In this document: piece after piece, positions 1 to 8,613 of the stretch
Layout of the letters: the number at the start of each line of letters is the position of its first letter
How positions within the stretch are numbered: position 1 is the first letter of the stretch
The notes under the pieces: model-generated
Seen by the model: the letters and a program-made list of their open reading frames with translations, nothing else
Told to the model about the DNA's origin: nothing
Database searches by the model: none
Assembly: GCA_023450745.1 (NCBI GenBank)
Contig: JAEXGR010000084.1
Span: forward strand, 1 to 64,000
Direction: 5' to 3'
DNA length: 64,000 nucleotides
Source: Synergistota bacterium
Lineage (GTDB): Bacteria; Synergistota; Synergistia; Synergistales; Synergistaceae
Translations under genes and position numbers: made by a program

Positions 1-540
1 AACTCCCTCCGACCCGGCGAAAACCCGTCGCCGGCCCACCTCTGATGTAACTACCAGCCGAGTCGCACAAATCAGAAAAACGCTGATTTGGCTCCCTGGC
101 CGCCTCCCTGAGGGAGGCTTTAAAGGCGCAAACCAAAATCGCGGAATACCGGCAAATTGTTTTTTGTCACTAGCACGCTAAACCCCAATTTATCTTTTCC
201 TCGCCCGAAGATAAATCGGCGTTTAGCAAAGGTTTTGGGCTCCCTTCGCGAGGGAGCTGGCCCGCAGGGCCTGAGGGAGTTTTGACCTTGGTTTGGTGTT
301 TTTATCTTCTTTAAATTACGAAAACCTTAAGGTCAAAACCTACACTCCCTCCGACCCGGCGAAAACCCGTCGCCGGCCCACCTCCCTCGTGAGGGAGGCT
401 TTAAAGGCGTAAATCAAAATCTAAGCGGAAGCCGCCTAATTGGCAGCAGATTGTTTTTTGTAACTATCGTGCCAACCCCCAATTCATCGCCCCCGCCGAG
501 CGGGCGATAAATTATCATTATCCTCTCCTGCAAAAAAGCA
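1..540. repeat. Interspersed repeat region, copy A (cut by window edge)
   Basis: No gene is seen here. Positions 1-226 are nearly identical to 49505-49730 (same strand) and to about 34645-34868 (opposite strand). The unit starts with CTCCCTCCGACCCGGCG, carries the imperfect palindrome GCCTCCCTGAGGGAGGC, and ends with the 13-mer AAATCGGCGTTTA at 213-225. A second, more diverged unit starts near 343 and fades out near 515. The repeat is non-coding and rich in small palindromes. It may be a non-autonomous mobile element or a REP-like intergenic repeat; which of these cannot be decided from the sequence. Confidence 0.85.
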
Positions 541-582
541 GGTCGGACTTTTAGGCGTTTGCCCGGACCTCGCTCTTTTCAA

Positions 583-611
583 TTGTTTTTTTACATTTTT
601 TGGCGTACAAT
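583..611 (+). promoter_or_regulatory. Candidate sigma-70 promoter for the diguanylate cyclase gene
   Basis: TTGTTT at 583-588 and TACAAT at 606-611 are separated by 17 bases, in an AT-rich stretch about 65 bases before the start codon at 675. The spacing is right but the -35 box is weak. Confidence 0.45.
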
Positions 612-674
612 CAATTTGCATTTAATTAAGATATTTTTTACCGACCGTATATATCAAGCATAAGGGATGGTCAA

Positions 675-3600
675 ATGATCTCGTTTCTGGATAGAAGGCG
701 CAAAACGGCTTATCTTCTTCTCGCCGTCTTTTTCTGTCTTACGCTCGCCGCTATTTTCTTCTGGTATCAGCACGCGCTGGAAGAGGCGATGGAAAGGGCC
801 GCCATCCTCAACTTAAACGATTACGCCAAACGTTCATCCTCCGAGATAAACCAGCGGCTTTCAGATACGCTCTCCGCCCTCAACGGCGTCGCGGACCTGA
901 TCGCGCGCGAGGAGAATATCCAGGACCCCCAGGTCATGAGAATCTTAAGAAGAAACGCCGCGCGCATGCCCTTCGACAGCTTGGCGGTCGCCTTGCCGAA
1001 CGGTTATTCCCTCGCAAGCGATTCCCACACGGCGAATGTTCAGGACCGCGAGTATTTCCAGAATGCGCTGAACGGCGCGCCGAATATCTCCGAGGTCTTG
1101 GCCTCGCGCCGCACGGGCGGCGACGTGATCATCTTCGCGACGCCGATAATCAACTATAACGACGTCCGCGGCGTACTGTGCGCAAGCTTCAGCCGCCTGA
1201 ATTTCCCCGCCATTTTCTATTCTCCGCTCTTTGGGGGCAACGGATTGTCGTATGTCGTCGACGGCAAGGGCAGCGTGATCCTCGCGCCGGACAGCCGTAA
1301 GGATGCGGCGTTCAAAGGCGCGGTCAATATTTTTGACGGCCGCGGCAAGATCGCCCCGCAGTATGACCGACTCCGCGATACCATGGCAAAAAACATGGCG
1401 AATTATAAGAGCAGCGCTTTCAAGTACGACGCCGGCGGGGAAATCCGCTATCTCAATTACTCGCCGCTCGGCGTCAACGACTGGTATTTGATCTCCGTCA
1501 TCCCCGGCCATGCGCTGCTTGAGCGCTTCGGAGGTTTCGTAAACATCACGTTTTTATTTGGCATGATGATTTTCGCGCTCTTCGCAATGATCGGAGGCTT
1601 CACCTACTTCGTCCTGCGCCGCCAGATGCAGGAGACGGATGAGGCGCGGGAATCGCTGGAGACACTCACCTCCAACATTCCCGGCGGAGTGTCGCGCTGC
1701 CTGCCCGGCGACGACCTCGCCATCGCGGATATAAGCGACGGATACCTGAAGATTCTCGACTGCCGGCGGGGGGATTTCTGTCAGTACTACCAGAACAGCT
1801 TCGTGAAAACGGTGCACCCCGAGGACCGCGAGCGCGTCTTGAAGACGATCGCCGAACAGATGTCTGACGGCAGCGTCCTGTCGCTTGAATACCGGATCAT
1901 CACGGCCAGCGGCGCGGTCAGGTGGGTATTGGACCGCGGGCGCCGCGTCAGAGAACGCAGCGGGAAATACTCATATTACCACGTCGTCCTTGACAACACC
2001 GAGGCGAAGAGCAACGCCGACGCGCTCGCACTCTCCGAGGAACGCTACCGCATCGTCACGGAGAATGCCGACGAGTGCCTCTTTGACTGGAACCTAGCGG
2101 ACGGCGGCGTCTATTTTTCCCCCGCCTATCAAAAACGCTTCGGCGACAAAAATCTCCGCGACACCGTCAACGACGACGACCGGGGTTCATTCGACGCTTT
2201 CTTTGAGTCGGTGCTTTCCGGCCACGAGGGACTGCACCAGGCGGAGTTGCGCCTGCGGACCCTCAGCGGCGATTATATCTGGTGCCGGATTCAGGGCACT
2301 CCCATCGTCGATATCAACGGCAGCGTGGCGCGTGTCGTGGGGATCGTAAAGGATGTCAGCGACCAGGTCCGTGAACGGGAGGAGCTGATGGCGCAGGCGC
2401 AGACGGACAGCTTGACGGGCTTGTACGACAAGGGCACCACGCAGTCTTTGATCGCCGACTTCCTCGCCCTCTCTTCTCCGGACCGGGCGCATGCGGTGTT
2501 TATCTGCGATATCGATAATTTCAAGACGGTGAACGACACCTTCGGCCACCTCTACGGAGATACGGTCCTTGGAGACCTCGCGCGCAAGCTGCGTTCTACC
2601 TTCCGCGGCACGGACGTCGTCGGGCGCATCGGCGGCGACGAGTTCATGATCCTGATGAAGGACGTCCCCTCGCCCGCGCTCATCCACAGCAAGGCGCTGG
2701 AGATACGCGCCGCCTTCCAGCAGAATTACGAAAAGTTCTCTTCGTCGGGCAGCATCGGGATCGCGGTGTTTCCTCAGGACGGCACGACTTTCAGCGAGCT
2801 CTATCAGAGGGCCGATACGGCGCTCTATAACGCCAAACAGAGCGGAAAGGACCGTTATGTGCTCTATCAGGAGATCGACGCCCCCCAAGACGTACTGAAG
2901 AAGGCGGAGACCCGCAACGTGAAGACGATTCCCGACCAGCCTCAGGGGCAGAAGGCCTACAGCGAGAATATCACCGAGTACGTTTTCAAGATACTCTACA
3001 CGATAAACGAATTCGAGGAAGCGGTAAACCTCGCGCTTTCCGTCGCCTGCCGCTACCTCGACATGAGCCGCGGCTATATCTTTGAATATGACGCGAAGCG
3101 GACCAGGGTCGGCTGCACCTTTGAGTACTGCCAAAACGGCGTCCGTTCCGTCATCGGCAGCTACCCGATGCGGCCCCTTGCGGAATATCCGCTCTTCCTC
3201 AAGCATTTCGACGAATCCGACATCTATTTTCTGAATTCACCTGACGAGGTGGACGACCCCGCCTACCGCGAGCAGCTCCTCGGCGAGGGCGTCGTCAATA
3301 TGCTGCAGTGCGCTTTCAATGACAAGGGAATCCGGCGCGGCGTGCTGGGGTTCGACGACTGCCAGCACGAGGGCCGCCGCCCGACGTCCAGGGAGATCGA
3401 GACGCTGAGCCTGCTGGCGGACATCATCGGCAGCTACATATTAAAAGAGCGCTCGCAGAAGATGCTCGCCGCCAACTTTCAGATACAGGAGACCATCCTC
3501 AACAGCCTGCGCCAATGGGTGTTCGTCGTGGATTCAAATTGGGAGGTCGCCTATTTCAACGAGGAGTTAAGACGCTGTTTTCCCAATATCGCCCCCGGCA

Positions 3601-3809
3601 AAAAGTGCTTCCGCGTGCTGCATGAGACGGATTTCCCCTGCAAGGACTGCCCGCTGGAGGAGATGAGGCTGACGGGAAGCGATACCTGTACGATGAGAAG
3701 CTGTTTTTCAAAGGCGGGATTTTCCGCGACGATCAATGTGACGGCGATAAGAAACGGCGAAGAGGAGATTTACACCTTCTGCGCTTTCGACATTCAAAAA
3801 GATAACTGA
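675..3809 (+). CDS. Membrane diguanylate cyclase: Cache-PAS-PAS-GGDEF-GAF-PAS
   Basis: Predicted to make cyclic di-GMP from two GTP at the inner membrane in response to an extracytoplasmic ligand. A membrane helix (about residues 11-31), an external sensor of about 250 residues resembling a double Cache domain, and a second helix (about 286-313) are followed by two PAS domains (about 325-435 and 445-570). The GGDEF domain (about 577-735) has an intact GGDEF at 653-657 and an RGTD motif five residues before it, so the inhibitory I-site is present. There is no EAL or HD-GYP domain. A GAF domain (about 775-925) and a Cys-rich PAS-like end (CFRVLHETDFPCKDCP) follow, an unusual extension after GGDEF. 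The start has AAGGGATGG upstream. It stands alone. The c-di-GMP riboswitch at 52.85 kb is a possible downstream reader. Confidence 0.9.
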   Translation: MISFLDRRRKTAYLLLAVFFCLTLAAIFFWYQHALEEAMERAAILNLNDYAKRSSSEINQRLSDTLSALNGVADLIAREENIQDPQVMRILRRNAARMPFDSLAVALPNGYSLASDSHTANVQDREYFQNALNGAPNISEVLASRRTGGDVIIFATPIINYNDVRGVLCASFSRLNFPAIFYSPLFGGNGLSYVVDGKGSVILAPDSRKDAAFKGAVNIFDGRGKIAPQYDRLRDTMAKNMANYKSSAFKYDAGGEIRYLNYSPLGVNDWYLISVIPGHALLERFGGFVNITFLFGMMIFALFAMIGGFTYFVLRRQMQETDEARESLETLTSNIPGGVSRCLPGDDLAIADISDGYLKILDCRRGDFCQYYQNSFVKTVHPEDRERVLKTIAEQMSDGSVLSLEYRIITASGAVRWVLDRGRRVRERSGKYSYYHVVLDNTEAKSNADALALSEERYRIVTENADECLFDWNLADGGVYFSPAYQKRFGDKNLRDTVNDDDRGSFDAFFESVLSGHEGLHQAELRLRTLSGDYIWCRIQGTPIVDINGSVARVVGIVKDVSDQVREREELMAQAQTDSLTGLYDKGTTQSLIADFLALSSPDRAHAVFICDIDNFKTVNDTFGHLYGDTVLGDLARKLRSTFRGTDVVGRIGGDEFMILMKDVPSPALIHSKALEIRAAFQQNYEKFSSSGSIGIAVFPQDGTTFSELYQRADTALYNAKQSGKDRYVLYQEIDAPQDVLKKAETRNVKTIPDQPQGQKAYSENITEYVFKILYTINEFEEAVNLALSVACRYLDMSRGYIFEYDAKRTRVGCTFEYCQNGVRSVIGSYPMRPLAEYPLFLKHFDESDIYFLNSPDEVDDPAYREQLLGEGVVNMLQCAFNDKGIRRGVLGFDDCQHEGRRPTSREIETLSLLADIIGSYILKERSQKMLAANFQIQETILNSLRQWVFVVDSNWEVAYFNEELRRCFPNIAPGKKCFRVLHETDFPCKDCPLEEMRLTGSDTCTMRSCFSKAGFSATINVTAIRNGEEEIYTFCAFDIQKDN

Positions 3810-3841
3810 ACGGCGCCTCGCAGCCTTGAGGACCGGCGATA

Positions 3842-3880
3842 CGGAGGCCGCCGTCATCGCGCGGCGGCCTCCGACAGGTT
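3842..3880. terminator. Intrinsic terminator between convergent genes
   Basis: CGGAGGCCGCC (3842-3852) and GGCGGCCTCCG (3863-3873) form an 11 bp stem. TTGTTTTTTAT follows on the + strand, so it ends the diguanylate cyclase transcript. It lies just before the stop of the minus-strand gene at 3889. Confidence 0.85.
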
Positions 3881-3888
3881 GTTTTTTA

Positions 3889-5319
3889 TCAGCCGTTCAG
3901 GCGCCTGGGCCCCTCCCGTTCTTCGCGGGGGATGTCCTCCGGTATGCCGGCTTTTCCGGCCTCCGCCTCAGCTGCTTCGCGCAGGAAGGTGCGCAACAGG
4001 TTTGCGGCCATTTTTTTTCTCCAGGCGGCGCTCTTTCGCGGCGTGAGTTCCGCCGCGATCACCGAACAGGCGTTCTCTATAAGCTCTTCGTCAAGCCGCC
4101 GGCCCTCGAGCGCGCCCTCCGTCCGCGGCAGACGTATCGGCACGGGGCTCATGCTGCCCGCGCCGGCGCGGAAGGATTTTATTACGCCCCTGTCAGCCTC
4201 CAGACAAAAACCGAGCGAGATACGCGAAAGCGTCAGCGCCCGGCGCGAGCCCCGCTTGAAAAATTTTTGATAGACGCCGGCAGCCGGCACGGGCACGACG
4301 ATTTCCGCGATAAGCTCGTCCGCGCGGCGCTCCGTCCGGCGGTAACCGGTGATGAAGCGCTCCAGCGGCAGCTCGCGCGTCCCCTGAACGCTTTCAAGGA
4401 CGACGCGCGCCGCAAGCGGCAGCAGGATTGTCGGCAGGTCCGCCGCCCCCGAGGCGGTGGCGATGTTTCCGGCGACGGTCGCGCGGTTCTGCACGGCGGG
4501 AGCGCCGCTCCGGCGCGAAGCCTCCCACAGCGCCGGAAGGTATCTTTTAATGATCGCACTGCGGATGATATCACCGTTAGTCGCGCAGGCGCCGATGTGT
4601 ATCTCTTCGCCGGCCCTGTAGACGCCCTTGATCTCCTTGAGGCGGCTGACGTCCAGCAGCCTGTCGGCGCTGAATTTGCCGTTTTTGATGTCGGGGACTA
4701 TATCCGTGGTTCCCGCAAGGATGACGGCCCCGGGATTTTCCGCGAGCAGCGCAAGGGCCTCTTTCAGCGTCTCCGGGAGCAGGTATTTTTTATCCTCGCC
4801 GCCGGTCGGCTGCGGCAGCTGGCCGGAGCAAAGGTTTTCCCGTTTTTTGAAGGTATCGCAGTAGCCTTCGGCGACCGCGCGGCGCACGGCGTTATAGATA
4901 CGCTCATAGCCCGTGCAGCGGCAGATGTTGCCGGAAAGAGCCTCTTTGATCTCCTCCGTCGTGGGGCAGGGATTCTCTTCCAGCAGCGCCCGCGCCGCGA
5001 GGATCATCCCCGGCGTGCAAAAGCCGCACTGGACGCCGCCCTCAAGGACGAAGGCGCGCTGAAGGGCGTCCATCTCCCGCGAGCTTCCCAGCCCCTCGAT
5101 CGTCAGTATCTCGCTGCCCGAGGCCTGCACCGCGGGGACGAGGCAGGCGTTCGTGAGCCTGCCGTCCATGATGACGGAACAGGCTCCGCACTCGCCCTCG
5201 CCGCAGCCCTCTTTCGTCCCGCCAAGTCCGAAATCCTCACGCAGCACCGCGATAAGGAGCTTCATCGGGGGCACTTCGGCGTGGCGCAGTCTGCCGTTTA
5301 CTGTCAACTCGATCCTCAT
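3889..5319 (-). CDS. Xanthine dehydrogenase, fused 2Fe-2S and FAD subunit
   Basis: Electron-transfer subunit of a molybdenum hydroxylase, passing electrons from the Mo site through two [2Fe-2S] clusters to FAD. The N-terminal 160 residues carry the plant-ferredoxin-type cluster (CGEGECGAC) and the second cluster (CGFCTPGM, then CRCTGY). The rest matches the FAD-binding and CO-dehydrogenase-flavoprotein C domains (TVAGNIATASGAADL region). At 476 residues it has the usual length for an XdhA-type fusion of the small and medium subunits. It starts 3 bases after the stop of the Mo subunit gene and is clearly co-transcribed with it. SsnA and a hydantoinase nearby favour purine substrates, but other molybdenum hydroxylases have the same architecture. 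Confidence 0.9.
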   Translation of the reverse strand: MRIELTVNGRLRHAEVPPMKLLIAVLREDFGLGGTKEGCGEGECGACSVIMDGRLTNACLVPAVQASGSEILTIEGLGSSREMDALQRAFVLEGGVQCGFCTPGMILAARALLEENPCPTTEEIKEALSGNICRCTGYERIYNAVRRAVAEGYCDTFKKRENLCSGQLPQPTGGEDKKYLLPETLKEALALLAENPGAVILAGTTDIVPDIKNGKFSADRLLDVSRLKEIKGVYRAGEEIHIGACATNGDIIRSAIIKRYLPALWEASRRSGAPAVQNRATVAGNIATASGAADLPTILLPLAARVVLESVQGTRELPLERFITGYRRTERRADELIAEIVVPVPAAGVYQKFFKRGSRRALTLSRISLGFCLEADRGVIKSFRAGAGSMSPVPIRLPRTEGALEGRRLDEELIENACSVIAAELTPRKSAAWRKKMAANLLRTFLREAAEAEAGKAGIPEDIPREEREGPRRLNG

Positions 5320-5322
5320 CTT

Positions 5323-7551
5323 CTATTCACCCCCGTTGTCTCTCTTCTCAAGCGCTTCAAAGATCTTTTCGCCGGTCATCGGAGCGCAGGGAGAGAATAT
5401 CTGCGCGGCGTGGTCTATCGCCGCAACGAAGGCCGCCGCCCCCGCGTCGCAGGGCAGCTCGCCGAGCCCCTTCGCCCCGTAACAGCCGGCGGGACAGGGA
5501 TCTTCAAGCAGCTCCACCTTCCATTCCGGCGTATCGAGCGTCGTCGGCACCAGGTAGGCGTTCATATGCGCCGCCGTGTAGCGCCCCTTCGCGTCCACCT
5601 TCAAATCCTCGATGTGCGCCCAGCCGAAGGCCTGCAGCACGCCTCCCGTGAGCTGGGCCTTCGCCTGCATCGGGTTTATCGCGCGCCCCACCTCCGCGGC
5701 GACAACGGCGGAGACCGGCGTCGCCTCGTAGATGTCCATATCAAGCTCCACCTCGACGGCGTTCGCGATCCAGGCATAGCCGTGATAGGCGTCGCCGGCG
5801 AACTTCTCTTCGTCCCAGCTCTGCCCGTCGGTGAAGACGTTATAGCCGAGCGCCTCGGCGCGGCCCTTGTCCCGCAAATATTTTTTCGCGGCCTCGATCA
5901 GCGCCCGTCCCGCAAGCGGCGCGCCGCCTGCTTCGACCATCTTTTTAAGATTCTCGCAGGCGTCCTGCACCGCCTTGCCCGCATACATCGTCGTACGCGA
6001 GGCGACGGTCGGGCCGGTGTTGGGCGTGTATTTCGTATCCGGCTCCATATATAAGACGTCCTCAAGCTCCACGCCGAGCGCTTCGGCGGCGACCATCGGC
6101 AGCACCGTCGAGGCTCCCTGCCCCATCTCCGTACTGCTCGTGTAGATACGGAACTTGTCCCCGTCGAAGGTCGTCTTCGCCGTCGTTCCCATATTGGCCT
6201 CACCGGCGCCGGTGAAGCCGCCTCCGTGCAGGCCGAGGGCGATGCCGATCCCCCGGCGGAAACGCCCTTCGCGCCGCTGCGAGAGAATCTCGCGGCGACG
6301 CCGGTAGTCTGAGAGCGCCGCCGCCTTCCGCAGCACGGCCGCCGCGTTGTCGCCCTCGCGCAGCACCTGCCCATAGGGAAAGCGGTCGCCCGTCTTGATC
6401 GCGTTTATCAGGCGGATGTCGAGCGGGTCGATCTCCAGCCGCTTTGCGGCAAGATCCATCGTGCGCTCGATCGCGAAGATCGCCTGCGGCGCGCCGAAGC
6501 CGCGGAAAGCGCCGTTGGGCGGCGTGTTAGTCGCCCAGGCGCTGCTTTTGATGCGGACGTTGGGGACATGGTAACAGCCCGCCGCGTGCAGGTGCGTGCG
6601 CTGGAGGACGACGCGCGAAAGCGTCGTGAAGGCCCCGGCGTCAAGCTTTATCTCCGCGTCAAGCGCCGTTATCCTGCCGTCCTTCGTGAGCCCCATGCGG
6701 TAACGGCTTTTGGAGGGATGGCGCTTCGGCGAGACCAGAATGTCCTCCGAGCGGTCGAAAACTATCTTGACCTTCTGCCCCGACTTCCAGGCCAGCAGCG
6801 CCGCGTAGACGCCGAGGATCGAGGGATAGTCCTCCTTGCCGCCAAAAGCCCCGCCCGTCGCGCTCTGGCGGACCGTCACCATCTCGTGCGGCAGCCCAAG
6901 CGCCGCCGCGACGGCGTTCACGACGTAAAAGGGACATTGCAGCGAGCCGAGCAGCTCGATGCCCGAACCGGCGCGCCAGGCCGCCATGCCCTGCGTCTCC
7001 AGATACATCTGCTCCTGCAGCCCCGTCTCCCATTCGCCCTCTACCACCACGTCGGCCTCCGCGAAACCTTTCCGCAGGTCGCCGCGTTCGGTGTAATAAT
7101 GGTCGATGCGGTTATCATCGCCCCAGATCAATTCCTTGCGGGCCTCGGATTCCTCTATCGTAAATATGGGCGGCAGCGGCTCTATCGTCACGGCGACCGC
7201 CGCCATCGCCCGTCTGAGTCTTTCCTCATCCGGCGCGGCGACGAGCGCCACCGCCTGCGTCGCGTAATTCACCGCGGACGCCGCGAGCGCCGGATAGTCT
7301 TTGCGCACAATCGCGACATAGTTCTCGCCGGGGATATCCGCCGCCGTGACCAGCACCGCGCCCGTATCCGCAAAGGCGGGCAGCGTTTTTATCTCCTTCA
7401 CCACGCCGCGCGGCACCTCAGAGCGGACGACGCCGCCCGCCCAGCAGCCGGGGATATCGATATCCGCAAGAAACTTGACTTCTCCCGCGGCCTTGACCGG
7501 CCCGTCAAAGCGCGGCAGAGACCTCCCAATGATCCTGAACTCTTCACCCAT
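5323..7551 (-). CDS. Xanthine dehydrogenase, molybdopterin-binding subunit
   Basis: Catalytic Mo subunit that hydroxylates purines such as hypoxanthine or xanthine. The 742 residues contain the GGAFGGKED motif typical of cofactor binding, EMGQGAST, and near the C-terminus GAKGLGELP, whose Glu is the family's catalytic base. The start is placed at ATG 7551 with GGGAGGGG eight bases upstream. A frame extension up to 7794 would add 81 residues unlike any family N-terminus and is rejected. This is the first gene of a two-gene operon with the FAD/2Fe-2S subunit, divergent from ridA across a 326 bp gap. Xanthine dehydrogenase is the best call; the substrate is inferred from context. Confidence 0.9.
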   Translation of the reverse strand: MGEEFRIIGRSLPRFDGPVKAAGEVKFLADIDIPGCWAGGVVRSEVPRGVVKEIKTLPAFADTGAVLVTAADIPGENYVAIVRKDYPALAASAVNYATQAVALVAAPDEERLRRAMAAVAVTIEPLPPIFTIEESEARKELIWGDDNRIDHYYTERGDLRKGFAEADVVVEGEWETGLQEQMYLETQGMAAWRAGSGIELLGSLQCPFYVVNAVAAALGLPHEMVTVRQSATGGAFGGKEDYPSILGVYAALLAWKSGQKVKIVFDRSEDILVSPKRHPSKSRYRMGLTKDGRITALDAEIKLDAGAFTTLSRVVLQRTHLHAAGCYHVPNVRIKSSAWATNTPPNGAFRGFGAPQAIFAIERTMDLAAKRLEIDPLDIRLINAIKTGDRFPYGQVLREGDNAAAVLRKAAALSDYRRRREILSQRREGRFRRGIGIALGLHGGGFTGAGEANMGTTAKTTFDGDKFRIYTSSTEMGQGASTVLPMVAAEALGVELEDVLYMEPDTKYTPNTGPTVASRTTMYAGKAVQDACENLKKMVEAGGAPLAGRALIEAAKKYLRDKGRAEALGYNVFTDGQSWDEEKFAGDAYHGYAWIANAVEVELDMDIYEATPVSAVVAAEVGRAINPMQAKAQLTGGVLQAFGWAHIEDLKVDAKGRYTAAHMNAYLVPTTLDTPEWKVELLEDPCPAGCYGAKGLGELPCDAGAAAFVAAIDHAAQIFSPCAPMTGEKIFEALEKRDNGGE

Positions 7552-7584
7552 AGGCTGCCCCTCCCAACTGGAATTTCTCTGTTG

Positions 7585-7612
7585 ATATTGTCTTTTAAAT
7601 GTCAATATTATA
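7585..7612 (-). promoter_or_regulatory. Candidate promoter and operator for the xanthine dehydrogenase operon
   Basis: On the minus strand a TATAAT box lies at 7607-7612. Just downstream are inverted half-sites ATATTG and CAATAT (7585-7608) 12 bases apart, a plausible repressor site overlapping the transcription start. The rest of the 7552-7877 gap shows no gene. Confidence 0.4.
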
Positions 7613-7877
7613 CTCTTTAAGAATAATTGCAAACAGGTATTGTGCCTGATTACATATCCCCGCGCCGGCAATTGGCATATAATGATAAACAGGATGGACG
7701 CTAAGCGAAGCGCCTGACGCGTAAAGAAAAGCGGGAGGCTCAGTGAACGGGCTTGCCGCCTTTTGCTCCGCAGCGCGGCGTAATACAGGTGCATTTTTTC
7801 AAAAAATGGTGTAAAATATAGTCGTGCAATCAGAAAAATTTTTAGGTCACCAAACTAAATTGAAGGGAGAAAATAAA

Positions 7878-8261
7878 ATGTCAAAAGAAATCGTAAGCAC
7901 CCCCAACGCGCCGGCGGCGATCGGCCCCTACTCACAGGCGGTAAAGGCCGGAGGTTTTCTTTATCTGTCCGGACAGATCCCCCTCGACCCACAGACAATG
8001 GCGGTAGTCCCCGGATGCGTCGCCTGCCAGGCGGAACAGGCGCTCAAGAATATGAAAGCGGTGCTTGAGAGCCAGGGACTAACGACCGACGACGTCGTCA
8101 AGACGACGGTCTTCATCAAGGACATGAACGACTTCGCAAAGGTCAACGAAGTCTACGCGAAGTATTTCGCGAAGGACGCTCCCGCGCGCTCATGCGTCGA
8201 AGTGGCCCGGCTGCCGAAAGACGTTCTTGTCGAGGTAGAGGCTGTCGCCCTCTGCAAATAA
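7878..8261 (+). CDS. ridA: RidA family enamine/imine deaminase
   Basis: RidA-type proteins hydrolyse reactive 2-aminoacrylate and related imines released by PLP enzymes, in the cytoplasm. The 127 residues match the family throughout: SKEIVSTPNAPAAIGPYSQ at the N-terminus, the FLYLSGQIP strand, and PARSCVEVARLPKDVLVEVE, whose Arg binds substrate carboxylate. The start is ATG 7878 with GAAGGGA upstream; an in-frame GTG at 7824 would add 18 unrelated residues. It is divergent from xanthine dehydrogenase and near a serine dehydratase operon. Serine dehydratases generate aminoacrylate-type intermediates, so the setting is sensible. Confidence 0.93.
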   Translation: MSKEIVSTPNAPAAIGPYSQAVKAGGFLYLSGQIPLDPQTMAVVPGCVACQAEQALKNMKAVLESQGLTTDDVVKTTVFIKDMNDFAKVNEVYAKYFAKDAPARSCVEVARLPKDVLVEVEAVALCK

Positions 8262-8273
8262 ACGCAGTCAATT

Positions 8274-8452
8274 AGGGAACCGCTGATTATATGCGCCACT
8301 TGCGTCACGCAGCAGACCACGCCCGTCGCGCGGGCGATCAATATACGCCGCCGCGCCGCTTGGGGCCTGCTGCGTTTAGCGCTTGGCACATCTAATCAGC
8401 GGACATACGTTGGTTATTATTCGGCTTATTTTCAATTAATCAGCGGTTCCTT
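8274..8452. mobile_element. MITE-like inverted-repeat element
   Basis: The ends AGGGAACCGCTGATTA (8274-8289) and TAATCAGCGGTTCCTT (8437-8452) are inverted copies differing at the outermost bases. Inside are a second TAATCAGCGG (8393-8402) and the complementary pair ACGCAGCAG / CTGCTGCGT, so the roughly 180 bp could fold into one long hairpin. No coding frame is credible. The element lies between ridA and ssnA. It might be a miniature transposable element or a large structured intergenic repeat. Confidence 0.55.
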
Positions 8453-8613
8453 AGAAATACCGATACGCCGTATGCGTCTAAGAGGCCGCTTTCGCCCGGC
8501 CGCTGGCGTGCAGCAGCGCGTTGGCGCCGTTTGAAAGCGCCCTTTTGGCCGCAAGCGTATCCATTCCAGCTTCAGCCGAATAAAAAAATTCTATAAATCA
8601 GGAGGGTACCGCT

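Noticed and set aside
1..540. CRISPR-like appearance of repeated palindromic units
   Set aside because: The units are about 200 bp or more, not regularly spaced short repeats, and no cas genes are present.
3826..6054. 742-codon plus-strand frame opposite xanthine dehydrogenase
   Set aside because: A shadow frame caused by high GC; Arg-rich and antisense to two clearly real genes.
7551..7794. N-terminal extension of the xanthine dehydrogenase Mo subunit
   Set aside because: The extra 81 residues match nothing in the family, and a strong RBS lies before ATG 7551.
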